Shown here one piece after another: positions 1 to 8,775 of a DNA stretch of 64,000 nt. The stretch is from the NCBI RefSeq assembly GCF_004795835.1, contig NZ_CP039249.1:1732501-1796500 (forward strand), written 5' to 3'. The translations under genes were made by a program, and so were the position numbers. The DNA is from Sphingomonas sp. PAMC26645. GTDB taxonomy: Bacteria; Pseudomonadota; Alphaproteobacteria; Sphingomonadales; Sphingomonadaceae. Position 1 is the stretch's first letter. Each line of letters opens with the position of its first letter. Below the pieces are notes generated by a model. It was not told where the DNA came from, made no database searches, and worked only from the letters and a program-made list of their open reading frames with translations.

Positions 1-82
1 GATGCGTGAAGCGAAGCGCCATCGCCACGACAGGTCCGAAGGCGACCAAGAACTGGTAGCGGATCGCACCGTGCGACTTCAT
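1..82 (-). CDS. possible N-terminal fragment of a gene leaving the window
   Basis: An open leftward frame begins at an ATG (82 to 80) and runs off the window. The 27 visible residues start MKSHGAIRYQFLVAFGPVV and include a hydrophobic stretch that would suit a membrane anchor or signal segment. The frame stays open upstream to a stop near 179-181, but no better start is visible and the ribosome-binding site is weak. The product cannot be named from so little sequence, and the frame could be chance. Confidence 0.25.
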   Translation of the reverse strand, partial: MKSHGAIRYQFLVAFGPVVAMALRFTH

Positions 83-264
83 CGACGTTTTCGACGATCT
101 CGACCCGTGACGGTCTTCGCGACGTCTGCCGGCCCTGCCTCGCGCTACTCTGAGCGGGCCCCGATCAATGCAGATAGTTTAGGTGTGGAGTAGCAGCGAT
201 TCGTCGTTAAAGTCCTTGTGGGCGCGACGGAACAGAGCGGAATCGCGCCGTGGATCACCGCGCG

Positions 265-933
265 CTACGTTTCTTGAGGGGATTGATTGAAACTTTCTAC
301 GGCATCTGCGTTCGCGGGTGTTTCGAGATCAGGCGACGTGACATCCGGATCGATAGGTATGACCTCGACTGCCTCGGCTGGTTTCGCCGCCGGGAGTCTG
401 GCCTGCATCGCCGCGATGCGTTCGTCTGCTTCCGCCGCCGAAGCGCCCGCTCCAGTGACGGCACCCAGATACCTGGCGGCTGCGACTTCGCTCTGGAAGT
501 AGGCGATCTCTCGGCTCATCGCGGTGATGTCGTCCTCCGGCACGGATGCGATCGCCTTGAGGTCAGCAGCCCCACAGACGTCGAGGCGTCGCCAGCTGAA
601 AGCTCGCGACAGCGCGTCGTAGCAGTTCTGGCTGTAGATCATCGCTCCCGACAGGCCTTCGGCAGAGACGGCCTTGCGCATGTTTGCAAAACCGATCGAC
701 GCGCCCGCAGCGTTCAGGGCCTCTATGGGGGGCGGGGTCTGAGCGGCAACAGCTGAATTGAGCGTCTTTATCGGCGAATCGCTGATGGCCACGTCGGCAG
801 CGCTGGGCGTCGAAGTCCTCGACGAGCACTTCGATATGTTTCCGATCAGGAAGAGTCCGCCGACAATCGCAATCAGCCAGCCTACGCCTGTTTTCGACGT
901 CTTGGACGACGCAGGCGTTGTTCTCCCCGGCAT
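265..933 (-). CDS. hypothetical single-pass membrane protein, 222 aa
   Basis: I do not recognise a family. The start ATG at 933 follows an AAGGGGAA ribosome-binding sequence. Residues about 17-33 (VGWLIAIVGGLFLIGNI) form one membrane segment, followed by a Ser/Thr/Ala-rich linker and a hydrophilic C-terminal part with two cysteines in the middle. Topology suggests an N-terminal anchor with the rest outside the cytoplasm, but this is inference. It is transcribed away from the Hxs operon, so positions 934-1073 hold divergent promoters for both. Confidence 0.6.
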   Translation of the reverse strand: MPGRTTPASSKTSKTGVGWLIAIVGGLFLIGNISKCSSRTSTPSAADVAISDSPIKTLNSAVAAQTPPPIEALNAAGASIGFANMRKAVSAEGLSGAMIYSQNCYDALSRAFSWRRLDVCGAADLKAIASVPEDDITAMSREIAYFQSEVAAARYLGAVTGAGASAAEADERIAAMQARLPAAKPAEAVEVIPIDPDVTSPDLETPANADAVESFNQSPQET

Positions 934-1073
934 GGCAGTTCCCCTTTTCCGGTGTCGAACATAGCGGTCCTGCAGAAGTGCTCAACCGGCTTGTTCGCCT
1001 CGAAATCGATGTATCGGCGCTTGTGTCGCTGTTGTGTCACGCGTAGCCTTCAGCACTTGCACTCTGGGGGAGG

Positions 1074-1334
1074 GTGCATTGCTTGGGGACTGATCACATC
1101 GAAGAGCTGCGGATAGGCGCCGCCGGTCCGTTCGAGGCGGCATTATATTGGTTGATCGCGTTTTATCCTTCGATTTCGGCGGATGGTGCCGAAGACGGCG
1201 TCATGGTGCTGCGATCTTCGCTGCTCAGCCGAAGTCAGATGGAGGACGCGTGGGCCTGCGCGCTCGCGAACGAGCGGCTTCTGGCAGAAAACGCCGAAGG
1301 CCGTGAAGCCGTGCTTTCGAGCTTGATCGCGTGA
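1074..1334 (+). CDS. hxsD: His-Xaa-Ser system protein HxsD
   Basis: Small first gene (about 86 aa) of an operon that also encodes two radical SAM maturases and a His-Xaa-Ser repeat protein. The sequence alone is not distinctive (a region near AALYWLIAFYPSI looks folded); the call rests on size and position, since HxsD is the fourth conserved member of this system. The start is uncertain: GTG at 1074 sits directly against the GGGGGAGG sequence, whereas TTG at 1083 has better spacing from it. The stop overlaps the GTG start of hxsB (GTGA), which implies translational coupling. Confidence 0.6.
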   Translation: MHCLGTDHIEELRIGAAGPFEAALYWLIAFYPSISADGAEDGVMVLRSSLLSRSQMEDAWACALANERLLAENAEGREAVLSSLIA

Positions 1335-2743
1335 CGTTTCTCCCCGTCAAGGCGCGCCCCATATCGCCCGGTCGGATGCTGCTGGTCGGCGATTCCGGCG
1401 CCTTCGCGGTGGGCCCACGGTCGATCGTAGAGCGGCTCGGCACCGACGCGCTGACGCGTGAAGACCGGAAGTCGCTTGCCCGAGAAGGCCTGCTCGTGGC
1501 CGAAGGCGACGCTCTCGGACAGGTGGCGCACGGCCACGCAATTGCGCGCCGGGTCGGCGGTGCGGGGGCTCTCGACTATCTGATCCTCGTTCCCACGCTC
1601 CGATGCAATCTGAGCTGCAGTTATTGCCAGGTCTCTCGCGTGGCGGAGCGCAGCACGGGCTTCGACTGGAGCGACCGCACGCTGACGGCGGTCCTTGAGG
1701 TGATCGACGCGTTGGAGGTCGACCAGGTCAAGATAGAGTTCCAGGGCGGCGAGCCAACCCTGCGACCGGATCTGATCCGCGCGGTGATCGAGCGATGCGA
1801 ACGCTTCGCCAGGCGCCAGTTCGTGATCTGCACCAATTTGCAGCGCCTCGGCGACGAGGTGATCGCGCTGTTCGACCGGCCGGACGTGTTCATCAGCACG
1901 TCGCTCGATGGCGACGTGTCGACGCACGCGCGGCAGCGCACGGGCGACGCCGCCACGACGGACACGTTCCTCGAGAACCTGCGGTTCGTCGTTGATCGAT
2001 ACGGGGCCACCAAGGTGTCCGCGCTGCCGACGGTCGATCCCGCCTGTCTGCCGGACATGGACGCGTTGATCGACAGCTACGTGGCGCACGGCATCGACAG
2101 CGTCTTCCTCAGGCCGATCAACTATCAGGGCTTCGCCCGCAAGCGACATGCCGAGGTCCGCGAGCTGGATGCGGCATGGCGAGACTATCACGCCGCGTTC
2201 GTCCGGCGGCTGATCGAGCGGAACTGGACGGATCGGAGTCGGGTGCTTGAGGAGACCTACTTCAGCATCTGCCTCCGCCGCGTCTTCCAGCCCGGGGCGG
2301 ATCGCCACGTCGACCTTCGGGATCCCAACCCGGTCGGCGTCGACTACGTGGTCGTGGACTATGACGGTCATGTCTATCCGACCGACGAGGCACGCATGTT
2401 GACCCGGTCAGGTGTCATCGATCTCGCGATGGGCGACGTGATCCAGGGTTGGCAGGGCGATATGCGGGACCAGCTGAACGCTCATGCGACCAACCGTTTC
2501 GATCCGACATGTCAGCGGTGTGCGTATCAGCCTTTCTGCGGAAGGGATCTGATCGACGACCTGTCGCGCTACGGTCGGATCGACATGCCGCGTCACGAAA
2601 CGGAGTTCTGTCGCCGGCACCTCGCGATGTTCGACCTCGTCTTCGAGCTTATCTATTCCGATGAACCCGCCGTCCGTCATTCCCTCGCGCGTTGGCTGCG
2701 GCTGACCGGAACGCCTGGCAGGTTCGGAGAGGTCCTGTCATGA
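1331..2743 (+). CDS. hxsB: radical SAM maturase HxsB of the His-Xaa-Ser system
   Basis: Predicted 470-aa radical S-adenosylmethionine enzyme that modifies a ribosomally made peptide. The [4Fe-4S]-binding motif CxxxCxxC is present as CNLSCSYC at residues 92-99, followed by the FQGGEPTLR segment (the GGE motif) that contacts SAM. Near the C terminus cysteines at about 394, 397 and 403 plus a later one form a SPASM-like auxiliary cluster region (CQRCAYQPFC). It starts at GTG 1331 overlapping the hxsD stop, and its stop overlaps the hxsC start (ATGA at 2740). Its likely substrate is the repeat protein encoded two genes downstream. Confidence 0.88.
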   Translation: MTFLPVKARPISPGRMLLVGDSGAFAVGPRSIVERLGTDALTREDRKSLAREGLLVAEGDALGQVAHGHAIARRVGGAGALDYLILVPTLRCNLSCSYCQVSRVAERSTGFDWSDRTLTAVLEVIDALEVDQVKIEFQGGEPTLRPDLIRAVIERCERFARRQFVICTNLQRLGDEVIALFDRPDVFISTSLDGDVSTHARQRTGDAATTDTFLENLRFVVDRYGATKVSALPTVDPACLPDMDALIDSYVAHGIDSVFLRPINYQGFARKRHAEVRELDAAWRDYHAAFVRRLIERNWTDRSRVLEETYFSICLRRVFQPGADRHVDLRDPNPVGVDYVVVDYDGHVYPTDEARMLTRSGVIDLAMGDVIQGWQGDMRDQLNAHATNRFDPTCQRCAYQPFCGRDLIDDLSRYGRIDMPRHETEFCRRHLAMFDLVFELIYSDEPAVRHSLARWLRLTGTPGRFGEVLS

Positions 2744-3822
2744 TCAGACTGACGCTTCCCGCCATGTCGGATGCGGAGCGCCCCTATGTGGCGCGACTCG
2801 GCCGCACTGGCAGCTCGAATGGTGTTCACGATTTCGAACTGATCGGCGAGGACGTCGATGGCGCGACGTATGTGGGACGTAACGGCCTGGTCGCGATCGA
2901 TGGCGCAACGGCTGCCGAACTCGAGGGCGACGTCATCATAGTCGACCCTGCGGGCGGACGGGCCGAACGCATCCTGCGCCGAGGGTCCACGCACAACACC
3001 CTGCTGGTGACCGAGCGCTGCGACCAGCTGTGCCTGATGTGTTCGCAGCCACCCAAGAAGACCCATGTCGACCGGTTCGCGCTGTTCGAGGAGGCCTGCC
3101 TGCTAGCGGAGCCTGGAAGTCTGATCGGCGTCTCGGGCGGCGAGCCGACGCTCTACAAGTCGGATCTGCTCGGCATGATGGAGCGCGTCCTCGGCGAGCG
3201 GTCGGACATAGAGTTCCACGTCCTGACGAACGGCCAGTTCTTCGACGACGCGGACGTCGTCCGGCTTCGAGATCCCCGCTATGGCCGGGTGACCTGGGGC
3301 ATACCGGTCTATGCGGCCGAAGCCGTTTTGCACGACCGCATCGTCGGAAAGGACGGTGCCTTCGATCGGCTCGAGACGAGCATGGCGGTGCTTGCTCGAG
3401 CAGGGGCTCGGATCGAGCTCCGAACGGTGCTGATTGCCGACAACGTCCAGGCTCTTCCGATCCTGGCGAGCTACATCGCAAGACGTCTTCGCTTCGTGGA
3501 GGTCTGGTCGATCATGCAGCTGGAGCACATCGGCTTCGCCCGCACGCGCTGGGCGTCGCTGTTCGTGGATCATGCCGCCGATTTCGCGCCGATCGGGGAG
3601 GCCATCGATCAGGCGATGCTCCGCGGAGTCCGTGCCCAGCTCTTCAACTTTCCGCGCTGCACGGTGCCGGTCGCATGGCGGGGTCTGGCGCGCGCGTCCA
3701 TCTCGGACTGGAAGAGGCGCTATGCCGATGCCTGCTCGCCCTGCCGCGAGCGCGACGCATGCAGCGGCTTTTTCGAATGGCACCCCACGGAACAGGCTGA
3801 GGCAGGAGTGAGACCGCTTTGA
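2740..3822 (+). CDS. hxsC: radical SAM maturase HxsC of the His-Xaa-Ser system
   Basis: Second radical SAM protein of the operon, 360 aa from the ATG at 2740 that overlaps the hxsB stop. The CxxxCxxC motif is CDQLCLMC at residues 94-101, and SGGEPTLYK provides the SAM-contacting GGE motif. A C-terminal group of cysteines (ACSPCRERDAC) may bind an auxiliary cluster. HxsB and HxsC occur together in the known Hxs system and are thought to modify HxsA; the chemistry is not known. The stop overlaps the TTG start of the next gene (TTGA). Confidence 0.88.
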   Translation: MIRLTLPAMSDAERPYVARLGRTGSSNGVHDFELIGEDVDGATYVGRNGLVAIDGATAAELEGDVIIVDPAGGRAERILRRGSTHNTLLVTERCDQLCLMCSQPPKKTHVDRFALFEEACLLAEPGSLIGVSGGEPTLYKSDLLGMMERVLGERSDIEFHVLTNGQFFDDADVVRLRDPRYGRVTWGIPVYAAEAVLHDRIVGKDGAFDRLETSMAVLARAGARIELRTVLIADNVQALPILASYIARRLRFVEVWSIMQLEHIGFARTRWASLFVDHAADFAPIGEAIDQAMLRGVRAQLFNFPRCTVPVAWRGLARASISDWKRRYADACSPCRERDACSGFFEWHPTEQAEAGVRPL

Positions 3823-4433
3823 GACGCATCAAATACCTTGTTTCGGGACTCCTGGCGGCGGGTTTCGGTGGCGTCGATCCGGCGCAGGCGTTGTATGTCC
3901 GCAATCTCACGGGGCCCCGCGACGATCAGGACAATGGCACGCTGATGGACGTCTTCCGACAGGATCACACCGTTGTCCTGGCGGACCATCGCAGCCACTC
4001 CAGCCACTCCAGCCACCGCTCTGGCTACGGCGGCGGCGGGCACTACAGTCATACCAGCCATAGGTCGAGCACCGGAGGCGGATACTACGGCGAAACGATT
4101 GCTCCCGTCCGTCCCGTCTACACGCCTCCTGCAGTTCGATCCGAGCCCATTGCGCCAACTCAGCCTTCGCCGCTGTTCTCGCCCACCGAACGGGCCGCTG
4201 CGGTGGAGCCGGCCGCGAAGACGCTGTCGGGACGCACGAAGCGGTTCGCCTCGATCGTGAGGCGGGTGCAGATCGCCCTGCTGGCCCGCGAGCTGTATGT
4301 CGGGCCGATCGACGGGATCGTCGGACCCCGGCTGAGGGCTGCACTTCGCAAGTTCCAAGGGCAGCGGTCGCTGGCTGTGACGGGCACGATCACGCCACAG
4401 ACGCTCGACGCGCTGATGGTTTCCAGTGATTGA
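3819..4433 (+). CDS. hxsA: His-Xaa-Ser repeat protein HxsA, predicted modified and exported target
   Basis: Predicted 204-aa substrate of the upstream radical SAM enzymes. It has a signal-peptide-like N terminus (basic MRRIK, then a hydrophobic run ending PAQA near residue 24). Seven His-Xaa-Ser triplets follow at residues 57-68 (HRS, HSS, HSS, HRS) and 75-83 (HYS, HTS, HRS), separated by a Gly-rich patch. The C-terminal part (about 147-200) is a peptidoglycan-binding domain of the PG_binding_1 type, including VGPIDGIVGPRLRAALRKFQ. It starts at TTG 3819 overlapping the hxsC stop. It is likely an exported cell-wall-bound protein carrying modified His/Ser residues; that function is inferred. 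Confidence 0.85.
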   Translation: MRRIKYLVSGLLAAGFGGVDPAQALYVRNLTGPRDDQDNGTLMDVFRQDHTVVLADHRSHSSHSSHRSGYGGGGHYSHTSHRSSTGGGYYGETIAPVRPVYTPPAVRSEPIAPTQPSPLFSPTERAAAVEPAAKTLSGRTKRFASIVRRVQIALLARELYVGPIDGIVGPRLRAALRKFQGQRSLAVTGTITPQTLDALMVSSD

Positions 4434-4907
4434 AAAGTCTTACTCACCGCGGCGATATGCCGCAGCCAGGAGGCTTCGCGGAATGAGGTTTACGTAATTG
4501 TTGCGAACCTAATCGCGGCGACACGCGGACGTCCTGTTTCTGATGTGCCTAGAGCTCGAACGGTATCTCCCTGATCGCGCGACCTACGCAACCGGCGTGG
4601 AGCTTCGATATTCGATGTTTCTTGACGACGACGTCAGCTTGTTGGGGAACTGCCTGCCAGCAGGGCGGCATGACCCATAAGTTGACATTCAGCCGCTTCC
4701 CCGCGTTTCCCAATTTATGACATTCAATCATTCGGGTTTATAGATCAGCAGGCGGCAGCCGAAATATGTATTGGACGAAAAAAGTGGACGCGGCCCTCGT
4801 TCACGGACTGAGTAGCAAGCGACGGCGTCTAATGGCATACGTCGGACTGTAGGGTGCATCTATACCGGGCAGCCGACGATTTCGGTCGTGCAATTTGATC
4901 GGCCGGA
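4434..4907. other. intergenic stretch between convergent hxsA and the ASCH/ATPase operon
   Basis: About 470 bases without a convincing gene. A 60-codon leftward frame (4549-4731) exists, but it has no clear ribosome-binding site and unremarkable composition, so I do not call it. The stretch is visibly more AT-rich than its neighbours, which fits a boundary between separately acquired pieces. No clear intrinsic terminator with a T-run was seen. Confidence 0.5.
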
Positions 4908-5768
4908 TCAATCTTCGCCAGATGCCCGGATCGCATCTATATCTTCGAGACGTATCGCCGTCGTTCGCGGCTTGCCTCCGATACTGAATGTCACAGCACC
5001 ATCCTTATCGTCGAAGGTTAGTGCGGCGTTGTCTTCACCCAAAGGCACCTCCACACCTTCGCCGTCGCGGAGCGCAATCCAAATCCGAGCATGGCCCTGC
5101 GCATCGAGACCGTTGATCGCTTGGGTGATTTGCCGGATGTTCATGCCCGTCCCGCCCGATTGTGCTGTCGTATCTGTGAGCTCCTGGAATACGCACAGAG
5201 CCGAGGTCAGGTTCTCTGCCCCGTCCGTCGATTCCAGCACCGTTAACGGGGCGCCGCTTTGCTGTGCATAATCTTTACAAGCGGCAAGTGCTTGCTGCTG
5301 CTGATCGCGCAGCACCTCGACCGACCTAATTGGCCTCACCCGATCAGAGCAGGCACGACGATGGGCAATCGTCTCAGGGTCGGCGGACAGGAAGAGGTAA
5401 TGACCTATACATAGAGGCTCTATTGCCTCGTATGGAATCCAGACCAGCCCCTTGTCGTTGTCGATCACACTGTGCGCATCGATCAAGACCGGTCGATTTT
5501 GCTGTCCCAGTCTGGCGTCACGCATCGCCAGCGCTAGTGCCACCTGGTTAGATCTGAGATCTTCGGCCGATGAAGTGCGCAGAGCCTCGTCGGTTATACC
5601 ATGAGCCTGCCGCAGCAAGGTGCTCGCCTGCAGATGCAGGATATTTGGCATTGCTGCTACTAATCCAGATCCCAGCCAAGTCTTGCCAACCCCGGAAATG
5701 CCGAAGAGGCCGGCGACGGGGCCTGCCCGCGCGCACGCGACGCCGGGGCGTTCGCCTTCAGCTGTCAT
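4908..5768 (-). CDS. P-loop ATPase/kinase-like protein of the GNAT-ASCH operon, 286 aa
   Basis: A Walker A motif, GISGVGKT, lies at residues 23-30, and VLIDAHSVIDND (about 92-103) fits the acidic strand of P-loop kinases. An Arg-rich stretch (ETIAHRRACSDRVRP) resembles the lid of small-molecule kinases. The last ~75 residues (from about MNIRQITQAINGLD) look like a separate small domain. The start ATG follows immediately after the stop of the ASCH gene, so the two are coupled. The substrate is unknown. It is the last gene of a leftward three-gene operon; a role in nucleotide or RNA metabolism or in defence is inferred from its neighbours only. Confidence 0.6.
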   Translation of the reverse strand: MTAEGERPGVACARAGPVAGLFGISGVGKTWLGSGLVAAMPNILHLQASTLLRQAHGITDEALRTSSAEDLRSNQVALALAMRDARLGQQNRPVLIDAHSVIDNDKGLVWIPYEAIEPLCIGHYLFLSADPETIAHRRACSDRVRPIRSVEVLRDQQQQALAACKDYAQQSGAPLTVLESTDGAENLTSALCVFQELTDTTAQSGGTGMNIRQITQAINGLDAQGHARIWIALRDGEGVEVPLGEDNAALTFDDKDGAVTFSIGGKPRTTAIRLEDIDAIRASGED

Positions 5769-6191
5769 TCAAAGCAGTTCCAGTTGTCGATCGTCGCCTT
5801 TGACCCGGCCTAAGTCGTCGCTCACATACATGTAGGATTGGGGAGGTGTGAAGTTCTCGATCGCGGAAGCAGGCTCGATAGGACTGGCAAAACGTCGAGC
5901 CTCCGCAACTTCGATGGCGTTGGCGCTGGGCCTCCCGTCGAAGTAGCTGTCGAAAAACTCGCGGCTAATTCCGGCATATTCGGAGGTATGCTCCCATAGA
6001 CCGTCCGGCGTCGCGGTTATGATCCGGGCGACGTCAAATTCGCCTATTATCATCCCGACCGGCCGCGTTACGTATAAGACGACCGTTTGCACCGACCGGT
6101 CGCGAAAGACCGAACGCCTGAACTCGAACCGCTTGGAGCCATCAAATATGCGCTCCGCAAATTCGGGTTTAATCGACAATAAGACCTTCAT
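5769..6191 (-). CDS. ASCH (PUA-like) domain protein, 140 aa
   Basis: The N terminus MKVLLSIKPEFAERIFDGSK, followed by a KRFEFRR segment, is the hallmark of ASCH domains, small PUA-related folds proposed to bind RNA or modified nucleotides. VVLYVTRPVGMIIGEFDV supplies the core strands. It overlaps the upstream GNAT/PUA gene by 23 bases and abuts the downstream ATPase gene, so the three are very likely co-translated. Another reading is a free-standing regulator that senses a nucleotide ligand. Confidence 0.7.
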   Translation of the reverse strand: MKVLLSIKPEFAERIFDGSKRFEFRRSVFRDRSVQTVVLYVTRPVGMIIGEFDVARIITATPDGLWEHTSEYAGISREFFDSYFDGRPSANAIEVAEARRFASPIEPASAIENFTPPQSYMYVSDDLGRVKGDDRQLELL

Positions 6192-7230
6192 CTACCTCGC
6201 CCAATTCAATGATGCGCTCAAACTGGCCCAAGGTGAGTTCGCGAAGCTGCCACCGAGGCTGCTCGCTGACGCCAACGTCTTCAAGCAAGGCTTCCCGATT
6301 CGGCCTCTTTGGTAGCGCCAAGTTGTAAGTCATCTTCACCGCATAGAGCGGCTTTCCCGCGCCAAAAAGGTCGCGCAGTTCCTTCTCATCGAAGACGCTG
6401 TGCTCCTCGGCGAAGGCAACCAGAGCTTCTGCGTTCCCGAGCTGCTTTCTGCTCTGGACTTCCTCGACTACGCAGATTGAGGTCGCGACCGAACGATAAC
6501 GGGCGCGACCGGGTATATCGGTTGTCCGATACGGGATCACCACATCCCCGCGCTTCATTCGCGTGAGTGGGACACCGCCAACATATACCTTATGAATGGT
6601 ATTGGTGTGCGACACGTCTTGGAGGATGTCCGGAGATTCCGTATTGAGGATCGAGTCCGGAAATAGATTAGAATGATACTCAGGATAGATCGCCAGAAGC
6701 CAGAATTTGCGTTCAGCAGTATGGACAAATGGATAATCAGCTACAGCATCGCCCGTCGCAGCAGACATTTCGCGGACAAGTACGATCTCGGTGCCGTTTG
6801 GCGTCTTTTTCGCGGCCTGCTCAGCAAAGCCATAGCGCTTGAACAGCGCGATGAGCTTCGCGTGCGTATCAAAGACGGTCACGTAGATTTCCTCAACAGC
6901 CTCGCTGACCGCATGATCGAAAATCTTTTTAATGACGCGCTCGCCGAGTTTGGTCCCGTGAGCGTCGATCTTCAGCGTGCCTACTTTGAGGCGCCGCGCA
7001 GCCGGACGTGGAGGCTGAACGTCGTCAAGCGGGCCAGTCTCTACCTTGAGGTAAATGAAGCCGCGAAGTCCGCCGCTCTTCGCTTTTTCTATGACGTAGA
7101 CGGGCTCCTTCGCGGCGCTCTTCTTCGCAAACCACTGAGGGAACTCAGAATACTGTTTCTTTAGCGAGTCGAAGAAGGCGTCTGCGAGGTCCACCTTGTC
7201 GAAGCCTACGAGTTGGAGCGTTTGAGCCAT
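6169..7230 (-). CDS. GNAT-like N-acetyltransferase fused to a PUA/ASCH-like domain
   Basis: Predicted 353 aa from ATG 7230 (a GTG at 7239 in the same frame is possible). The first half looks like a GNAT fold: residues near LRGFIYLKVE, then LKVGTLKIDAHGTKLGERVIKKIF, then IYVTVFDTHAKLIALFKRYGF, which matches the usual C-terminal GNAT strand-helix. The second half (from about KFWLLAIYPEYHSNLFP through KRGDVVIPYRTT and RYRSVATSICVVEEV) resembles PUA-like ASCH/EVE domains. Such fusions would couple acetylation to recognition of RNA or a modified base. First gene of the operon, about 80 bases from a divergent gene. Confidence 0.65.
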   Translation of the reverse strand: MAQTLQLVGFDKVDLADAFFDSLKKQYSEFPQWFAKKSAAKEPVYVIEKAKSGGLRGFIYLKVETGPLDDVQPPRPAARRLKVGTLKIDAHGTKLGERVIKKIFDHAVSEAVEEIYVTVFDTHAKLIALFKRYGFAEQAAKKTPNGTEIVLVREMSAATGDAVADYPFVHTAERKFWLLAIYPEYHSNLFPDSILNTESPDILQDVSHTNTIHKVYVGGVPLTRMKRGDVVIPYRTTDIPGRARYRSVATSICVVEEVQSRKQLGNAEALVAFAEEHSVFDEKELRDLFGAGKPLYAVKMTYNLALPKRPNREALLEDVGVSEQPRWQLRELTLGQFERIIELGEVDEGLIVD

Positions 7231-7313
7231 ATCCCCCACTAGCCGGTGGCCACGACACCCTCAACCCGCTACTTTCTCACGGCCGTCTTTCGCGGCGATC
7301 GCCGGGGAGCCAC

Positions 7314-8480
7314 ATGGAAGGCACAATTGCATTGTGGTTCGACCCGCTCGAGCCAGATCGGCAGGCGCCCTGCCTTGAGCTGCACGTGAATCTCTGGCGC
7401 GACCTATCTGCGGACTTCAACTTCTTCGACGTTGGTTTTCGGCTTTCCGAAATCGAAAATCTACGCCGCTTCCATCTCTTTTTTCCGGTTCCTTTACGAC
7501 TGGACTGCATGTCCGACCTCGGTGAAACGCTTCGATACGCAGACACTCTCAAGGCGGTATTCAATGACTTGGTCACGGCGGGGAGCGGCGACTCGGGTTT
7601 CTACGGCACGGAGCTGGACGGCAAACCGCACCTCACCGTTCAGATGCTCGACATCGACCGAGATCTCAGCCTCGAGCCCGTAGCTATGCCAGCGTCGGAC
7701 GGAACCATTGTAACCTTCGGCGAGTCGCTCTGCGACAGAATGCGATCCGTTGGCGCTGGCGGACACTATGTTCGGCTGCGCATTCACCTGCACGGCCGTT
7801 CTCGCGACCTTTTCAGCAGCGAGATCGCCGCTGGCGACTGGCGACTGACGACCGCAACCAGCATCACTGAAACCACCGAGTTCCGATTTAACGAGCGGCG
7901 GAGCTATCCGGACGTGGTAGCTCGACGCGTCGGCGAAGGCGCCTTCAGGATCGAGAAGATCCATTACTTCCTGATCCGGGACATCGAGCAACAGCTCACC
8001 AGCCAGCACAGCCCGCTCAGGAACGTCCGTCGTCTCGAAGCTGGGCTATGGACGCCCTACCTGCAGGGCGAACCAACACGCACTAGCACGTGGCGAGCGC
8101 CGGCGGGGGTGGTCCGTCGTCTCGCGATCTATCATTGGTCATCCAAAGCTAAGGATGACGCATTTGTGGAATCCTTCACGGCGTTTGCAAGCTTTCGGGC
8201 AGCTCGCGTTCATCTCGGTATCTATGCAGTGGCGATCGTGCTGTTTGGGGCAATGGGTAGCTTGCTGGCCGCAATCATCTCTGCGAGGCTGAGTCACCCG
8301 ATCCCCTCGACGCAGCTGCACGCTGACCTGCTAGCCGCCGCCGCCGTCGCGGGGTGCATCCTTGCATACTGGCTGGTTGTTGCGATGCCTTGGCGTGCCT
8401 TGGGAGCTAGACTGAAAGCTCTCGCTCGCCGCGTCGTGCAAAGCATCGGCACACGCCTGAAACGGAACGCCCAGTCCTAG
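7314..8480 (+). CDS. hypothetical protein with two C-terminal membrane helices, 388 aa
   Basis: I recognise no family. The first ~285 residues are soluble and mixed alpha/beta. Two hydrophobic helices follow: about 300-322 (VHLGIYAVAIVLFGAMGSLL) and about 340-360 (LLAAAAVAGCILAYWLVVAM), and the tail is strongly basic. This suggests a cytoplasmic domain tethered to the inner membrane. It starts at ATG 7314 behind GGGGAG. It is divergent from the GNAT/ASCH/ATPase operon across an ~80-base gap, so a shared control region and a joint function are possible but unproven. Confidence 0.6.
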   Translation: MEGTIALWFDPLEPDRQAPCLELHVNLWRDLSADFNFFDVGFRLSEIENLRRFHLFFPVPLRLDCMSDLGETLRYADTLKAVFNDLVTAGSGDSGFYGTELDGKPHLTVQMLDIDRDLSLEPVAMPASDGTIVTFGESLCDRMRSVGAGGHYVRLRIHLHGRSRDLFSSEIAAGDWRLTTATSITETTEFRFNERRSYPDVVARRVGEGAFRIEKIHYFLIRDIEQQLTSQHSPLRNVRRLEAGLWTPYLQGEPTRTSTWRAPAGVVRRLAIYHWSSKAKDDAFVESFTAFASFRAARVHLGIYAVAIVLFGAMGSLLAAIISARLSHPIPSTQLHADLLAAAAVAGCILAYWLVVAMPWRALGARLKALARRVVQSIGTRLKRNAQS

Positions 8481-8775
8481 GCGGATCGACCATAAAGGCA
8501 CACGCCTAGGCCGCTCTTGGTCAAGAGGGCGTTTGGATAACGGACTGAAAATCGAACGCATCCGCGTGTGAGGAGGCATTAACCTTCCTATCTTGCTTCA
8601 TTAAGGAGACCGGCCGTCACGCTTGTTTGAGGCCGAAAGCCGACGAGCGGCTTCCCAACCCGTAAATCGTTCGATGTGGTGCTTGGGAGGGTGCCCAGTC
8701 TGTGTTTTTCGGCATCAGCTTGGCCGAATGAAGCGTTGATATTCCGTGCGAGGCCGACACAGTCGAATGATGTTT
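8481..8775. other. intergenic stretch, no gene seen
   Basis: Nearly 300 bases between a rightward membrane protein gene and the stop of a leftward two-gene unit. Frames through it lack ribosome-binding sites and look like chance. I see no strong terminator. Confidence 0.5.

Noticed and set aside
2..193. 63-codon rightward frame at the window start
   Set aside because: Arg/His-rich with no start signal; a leftward frame there looks more protein-like.
1235..2371. 378-codon leftward frame opposite hxsB
   Set aside because: Overlaps a clear radical SAM gene; composition is that of an antisense frame.
4549..4731. 60-codon leftward frame in the gap after hxsA
   Set aside because: No ribosome-binding site or recognisable feature; left as part of the intergenic description.
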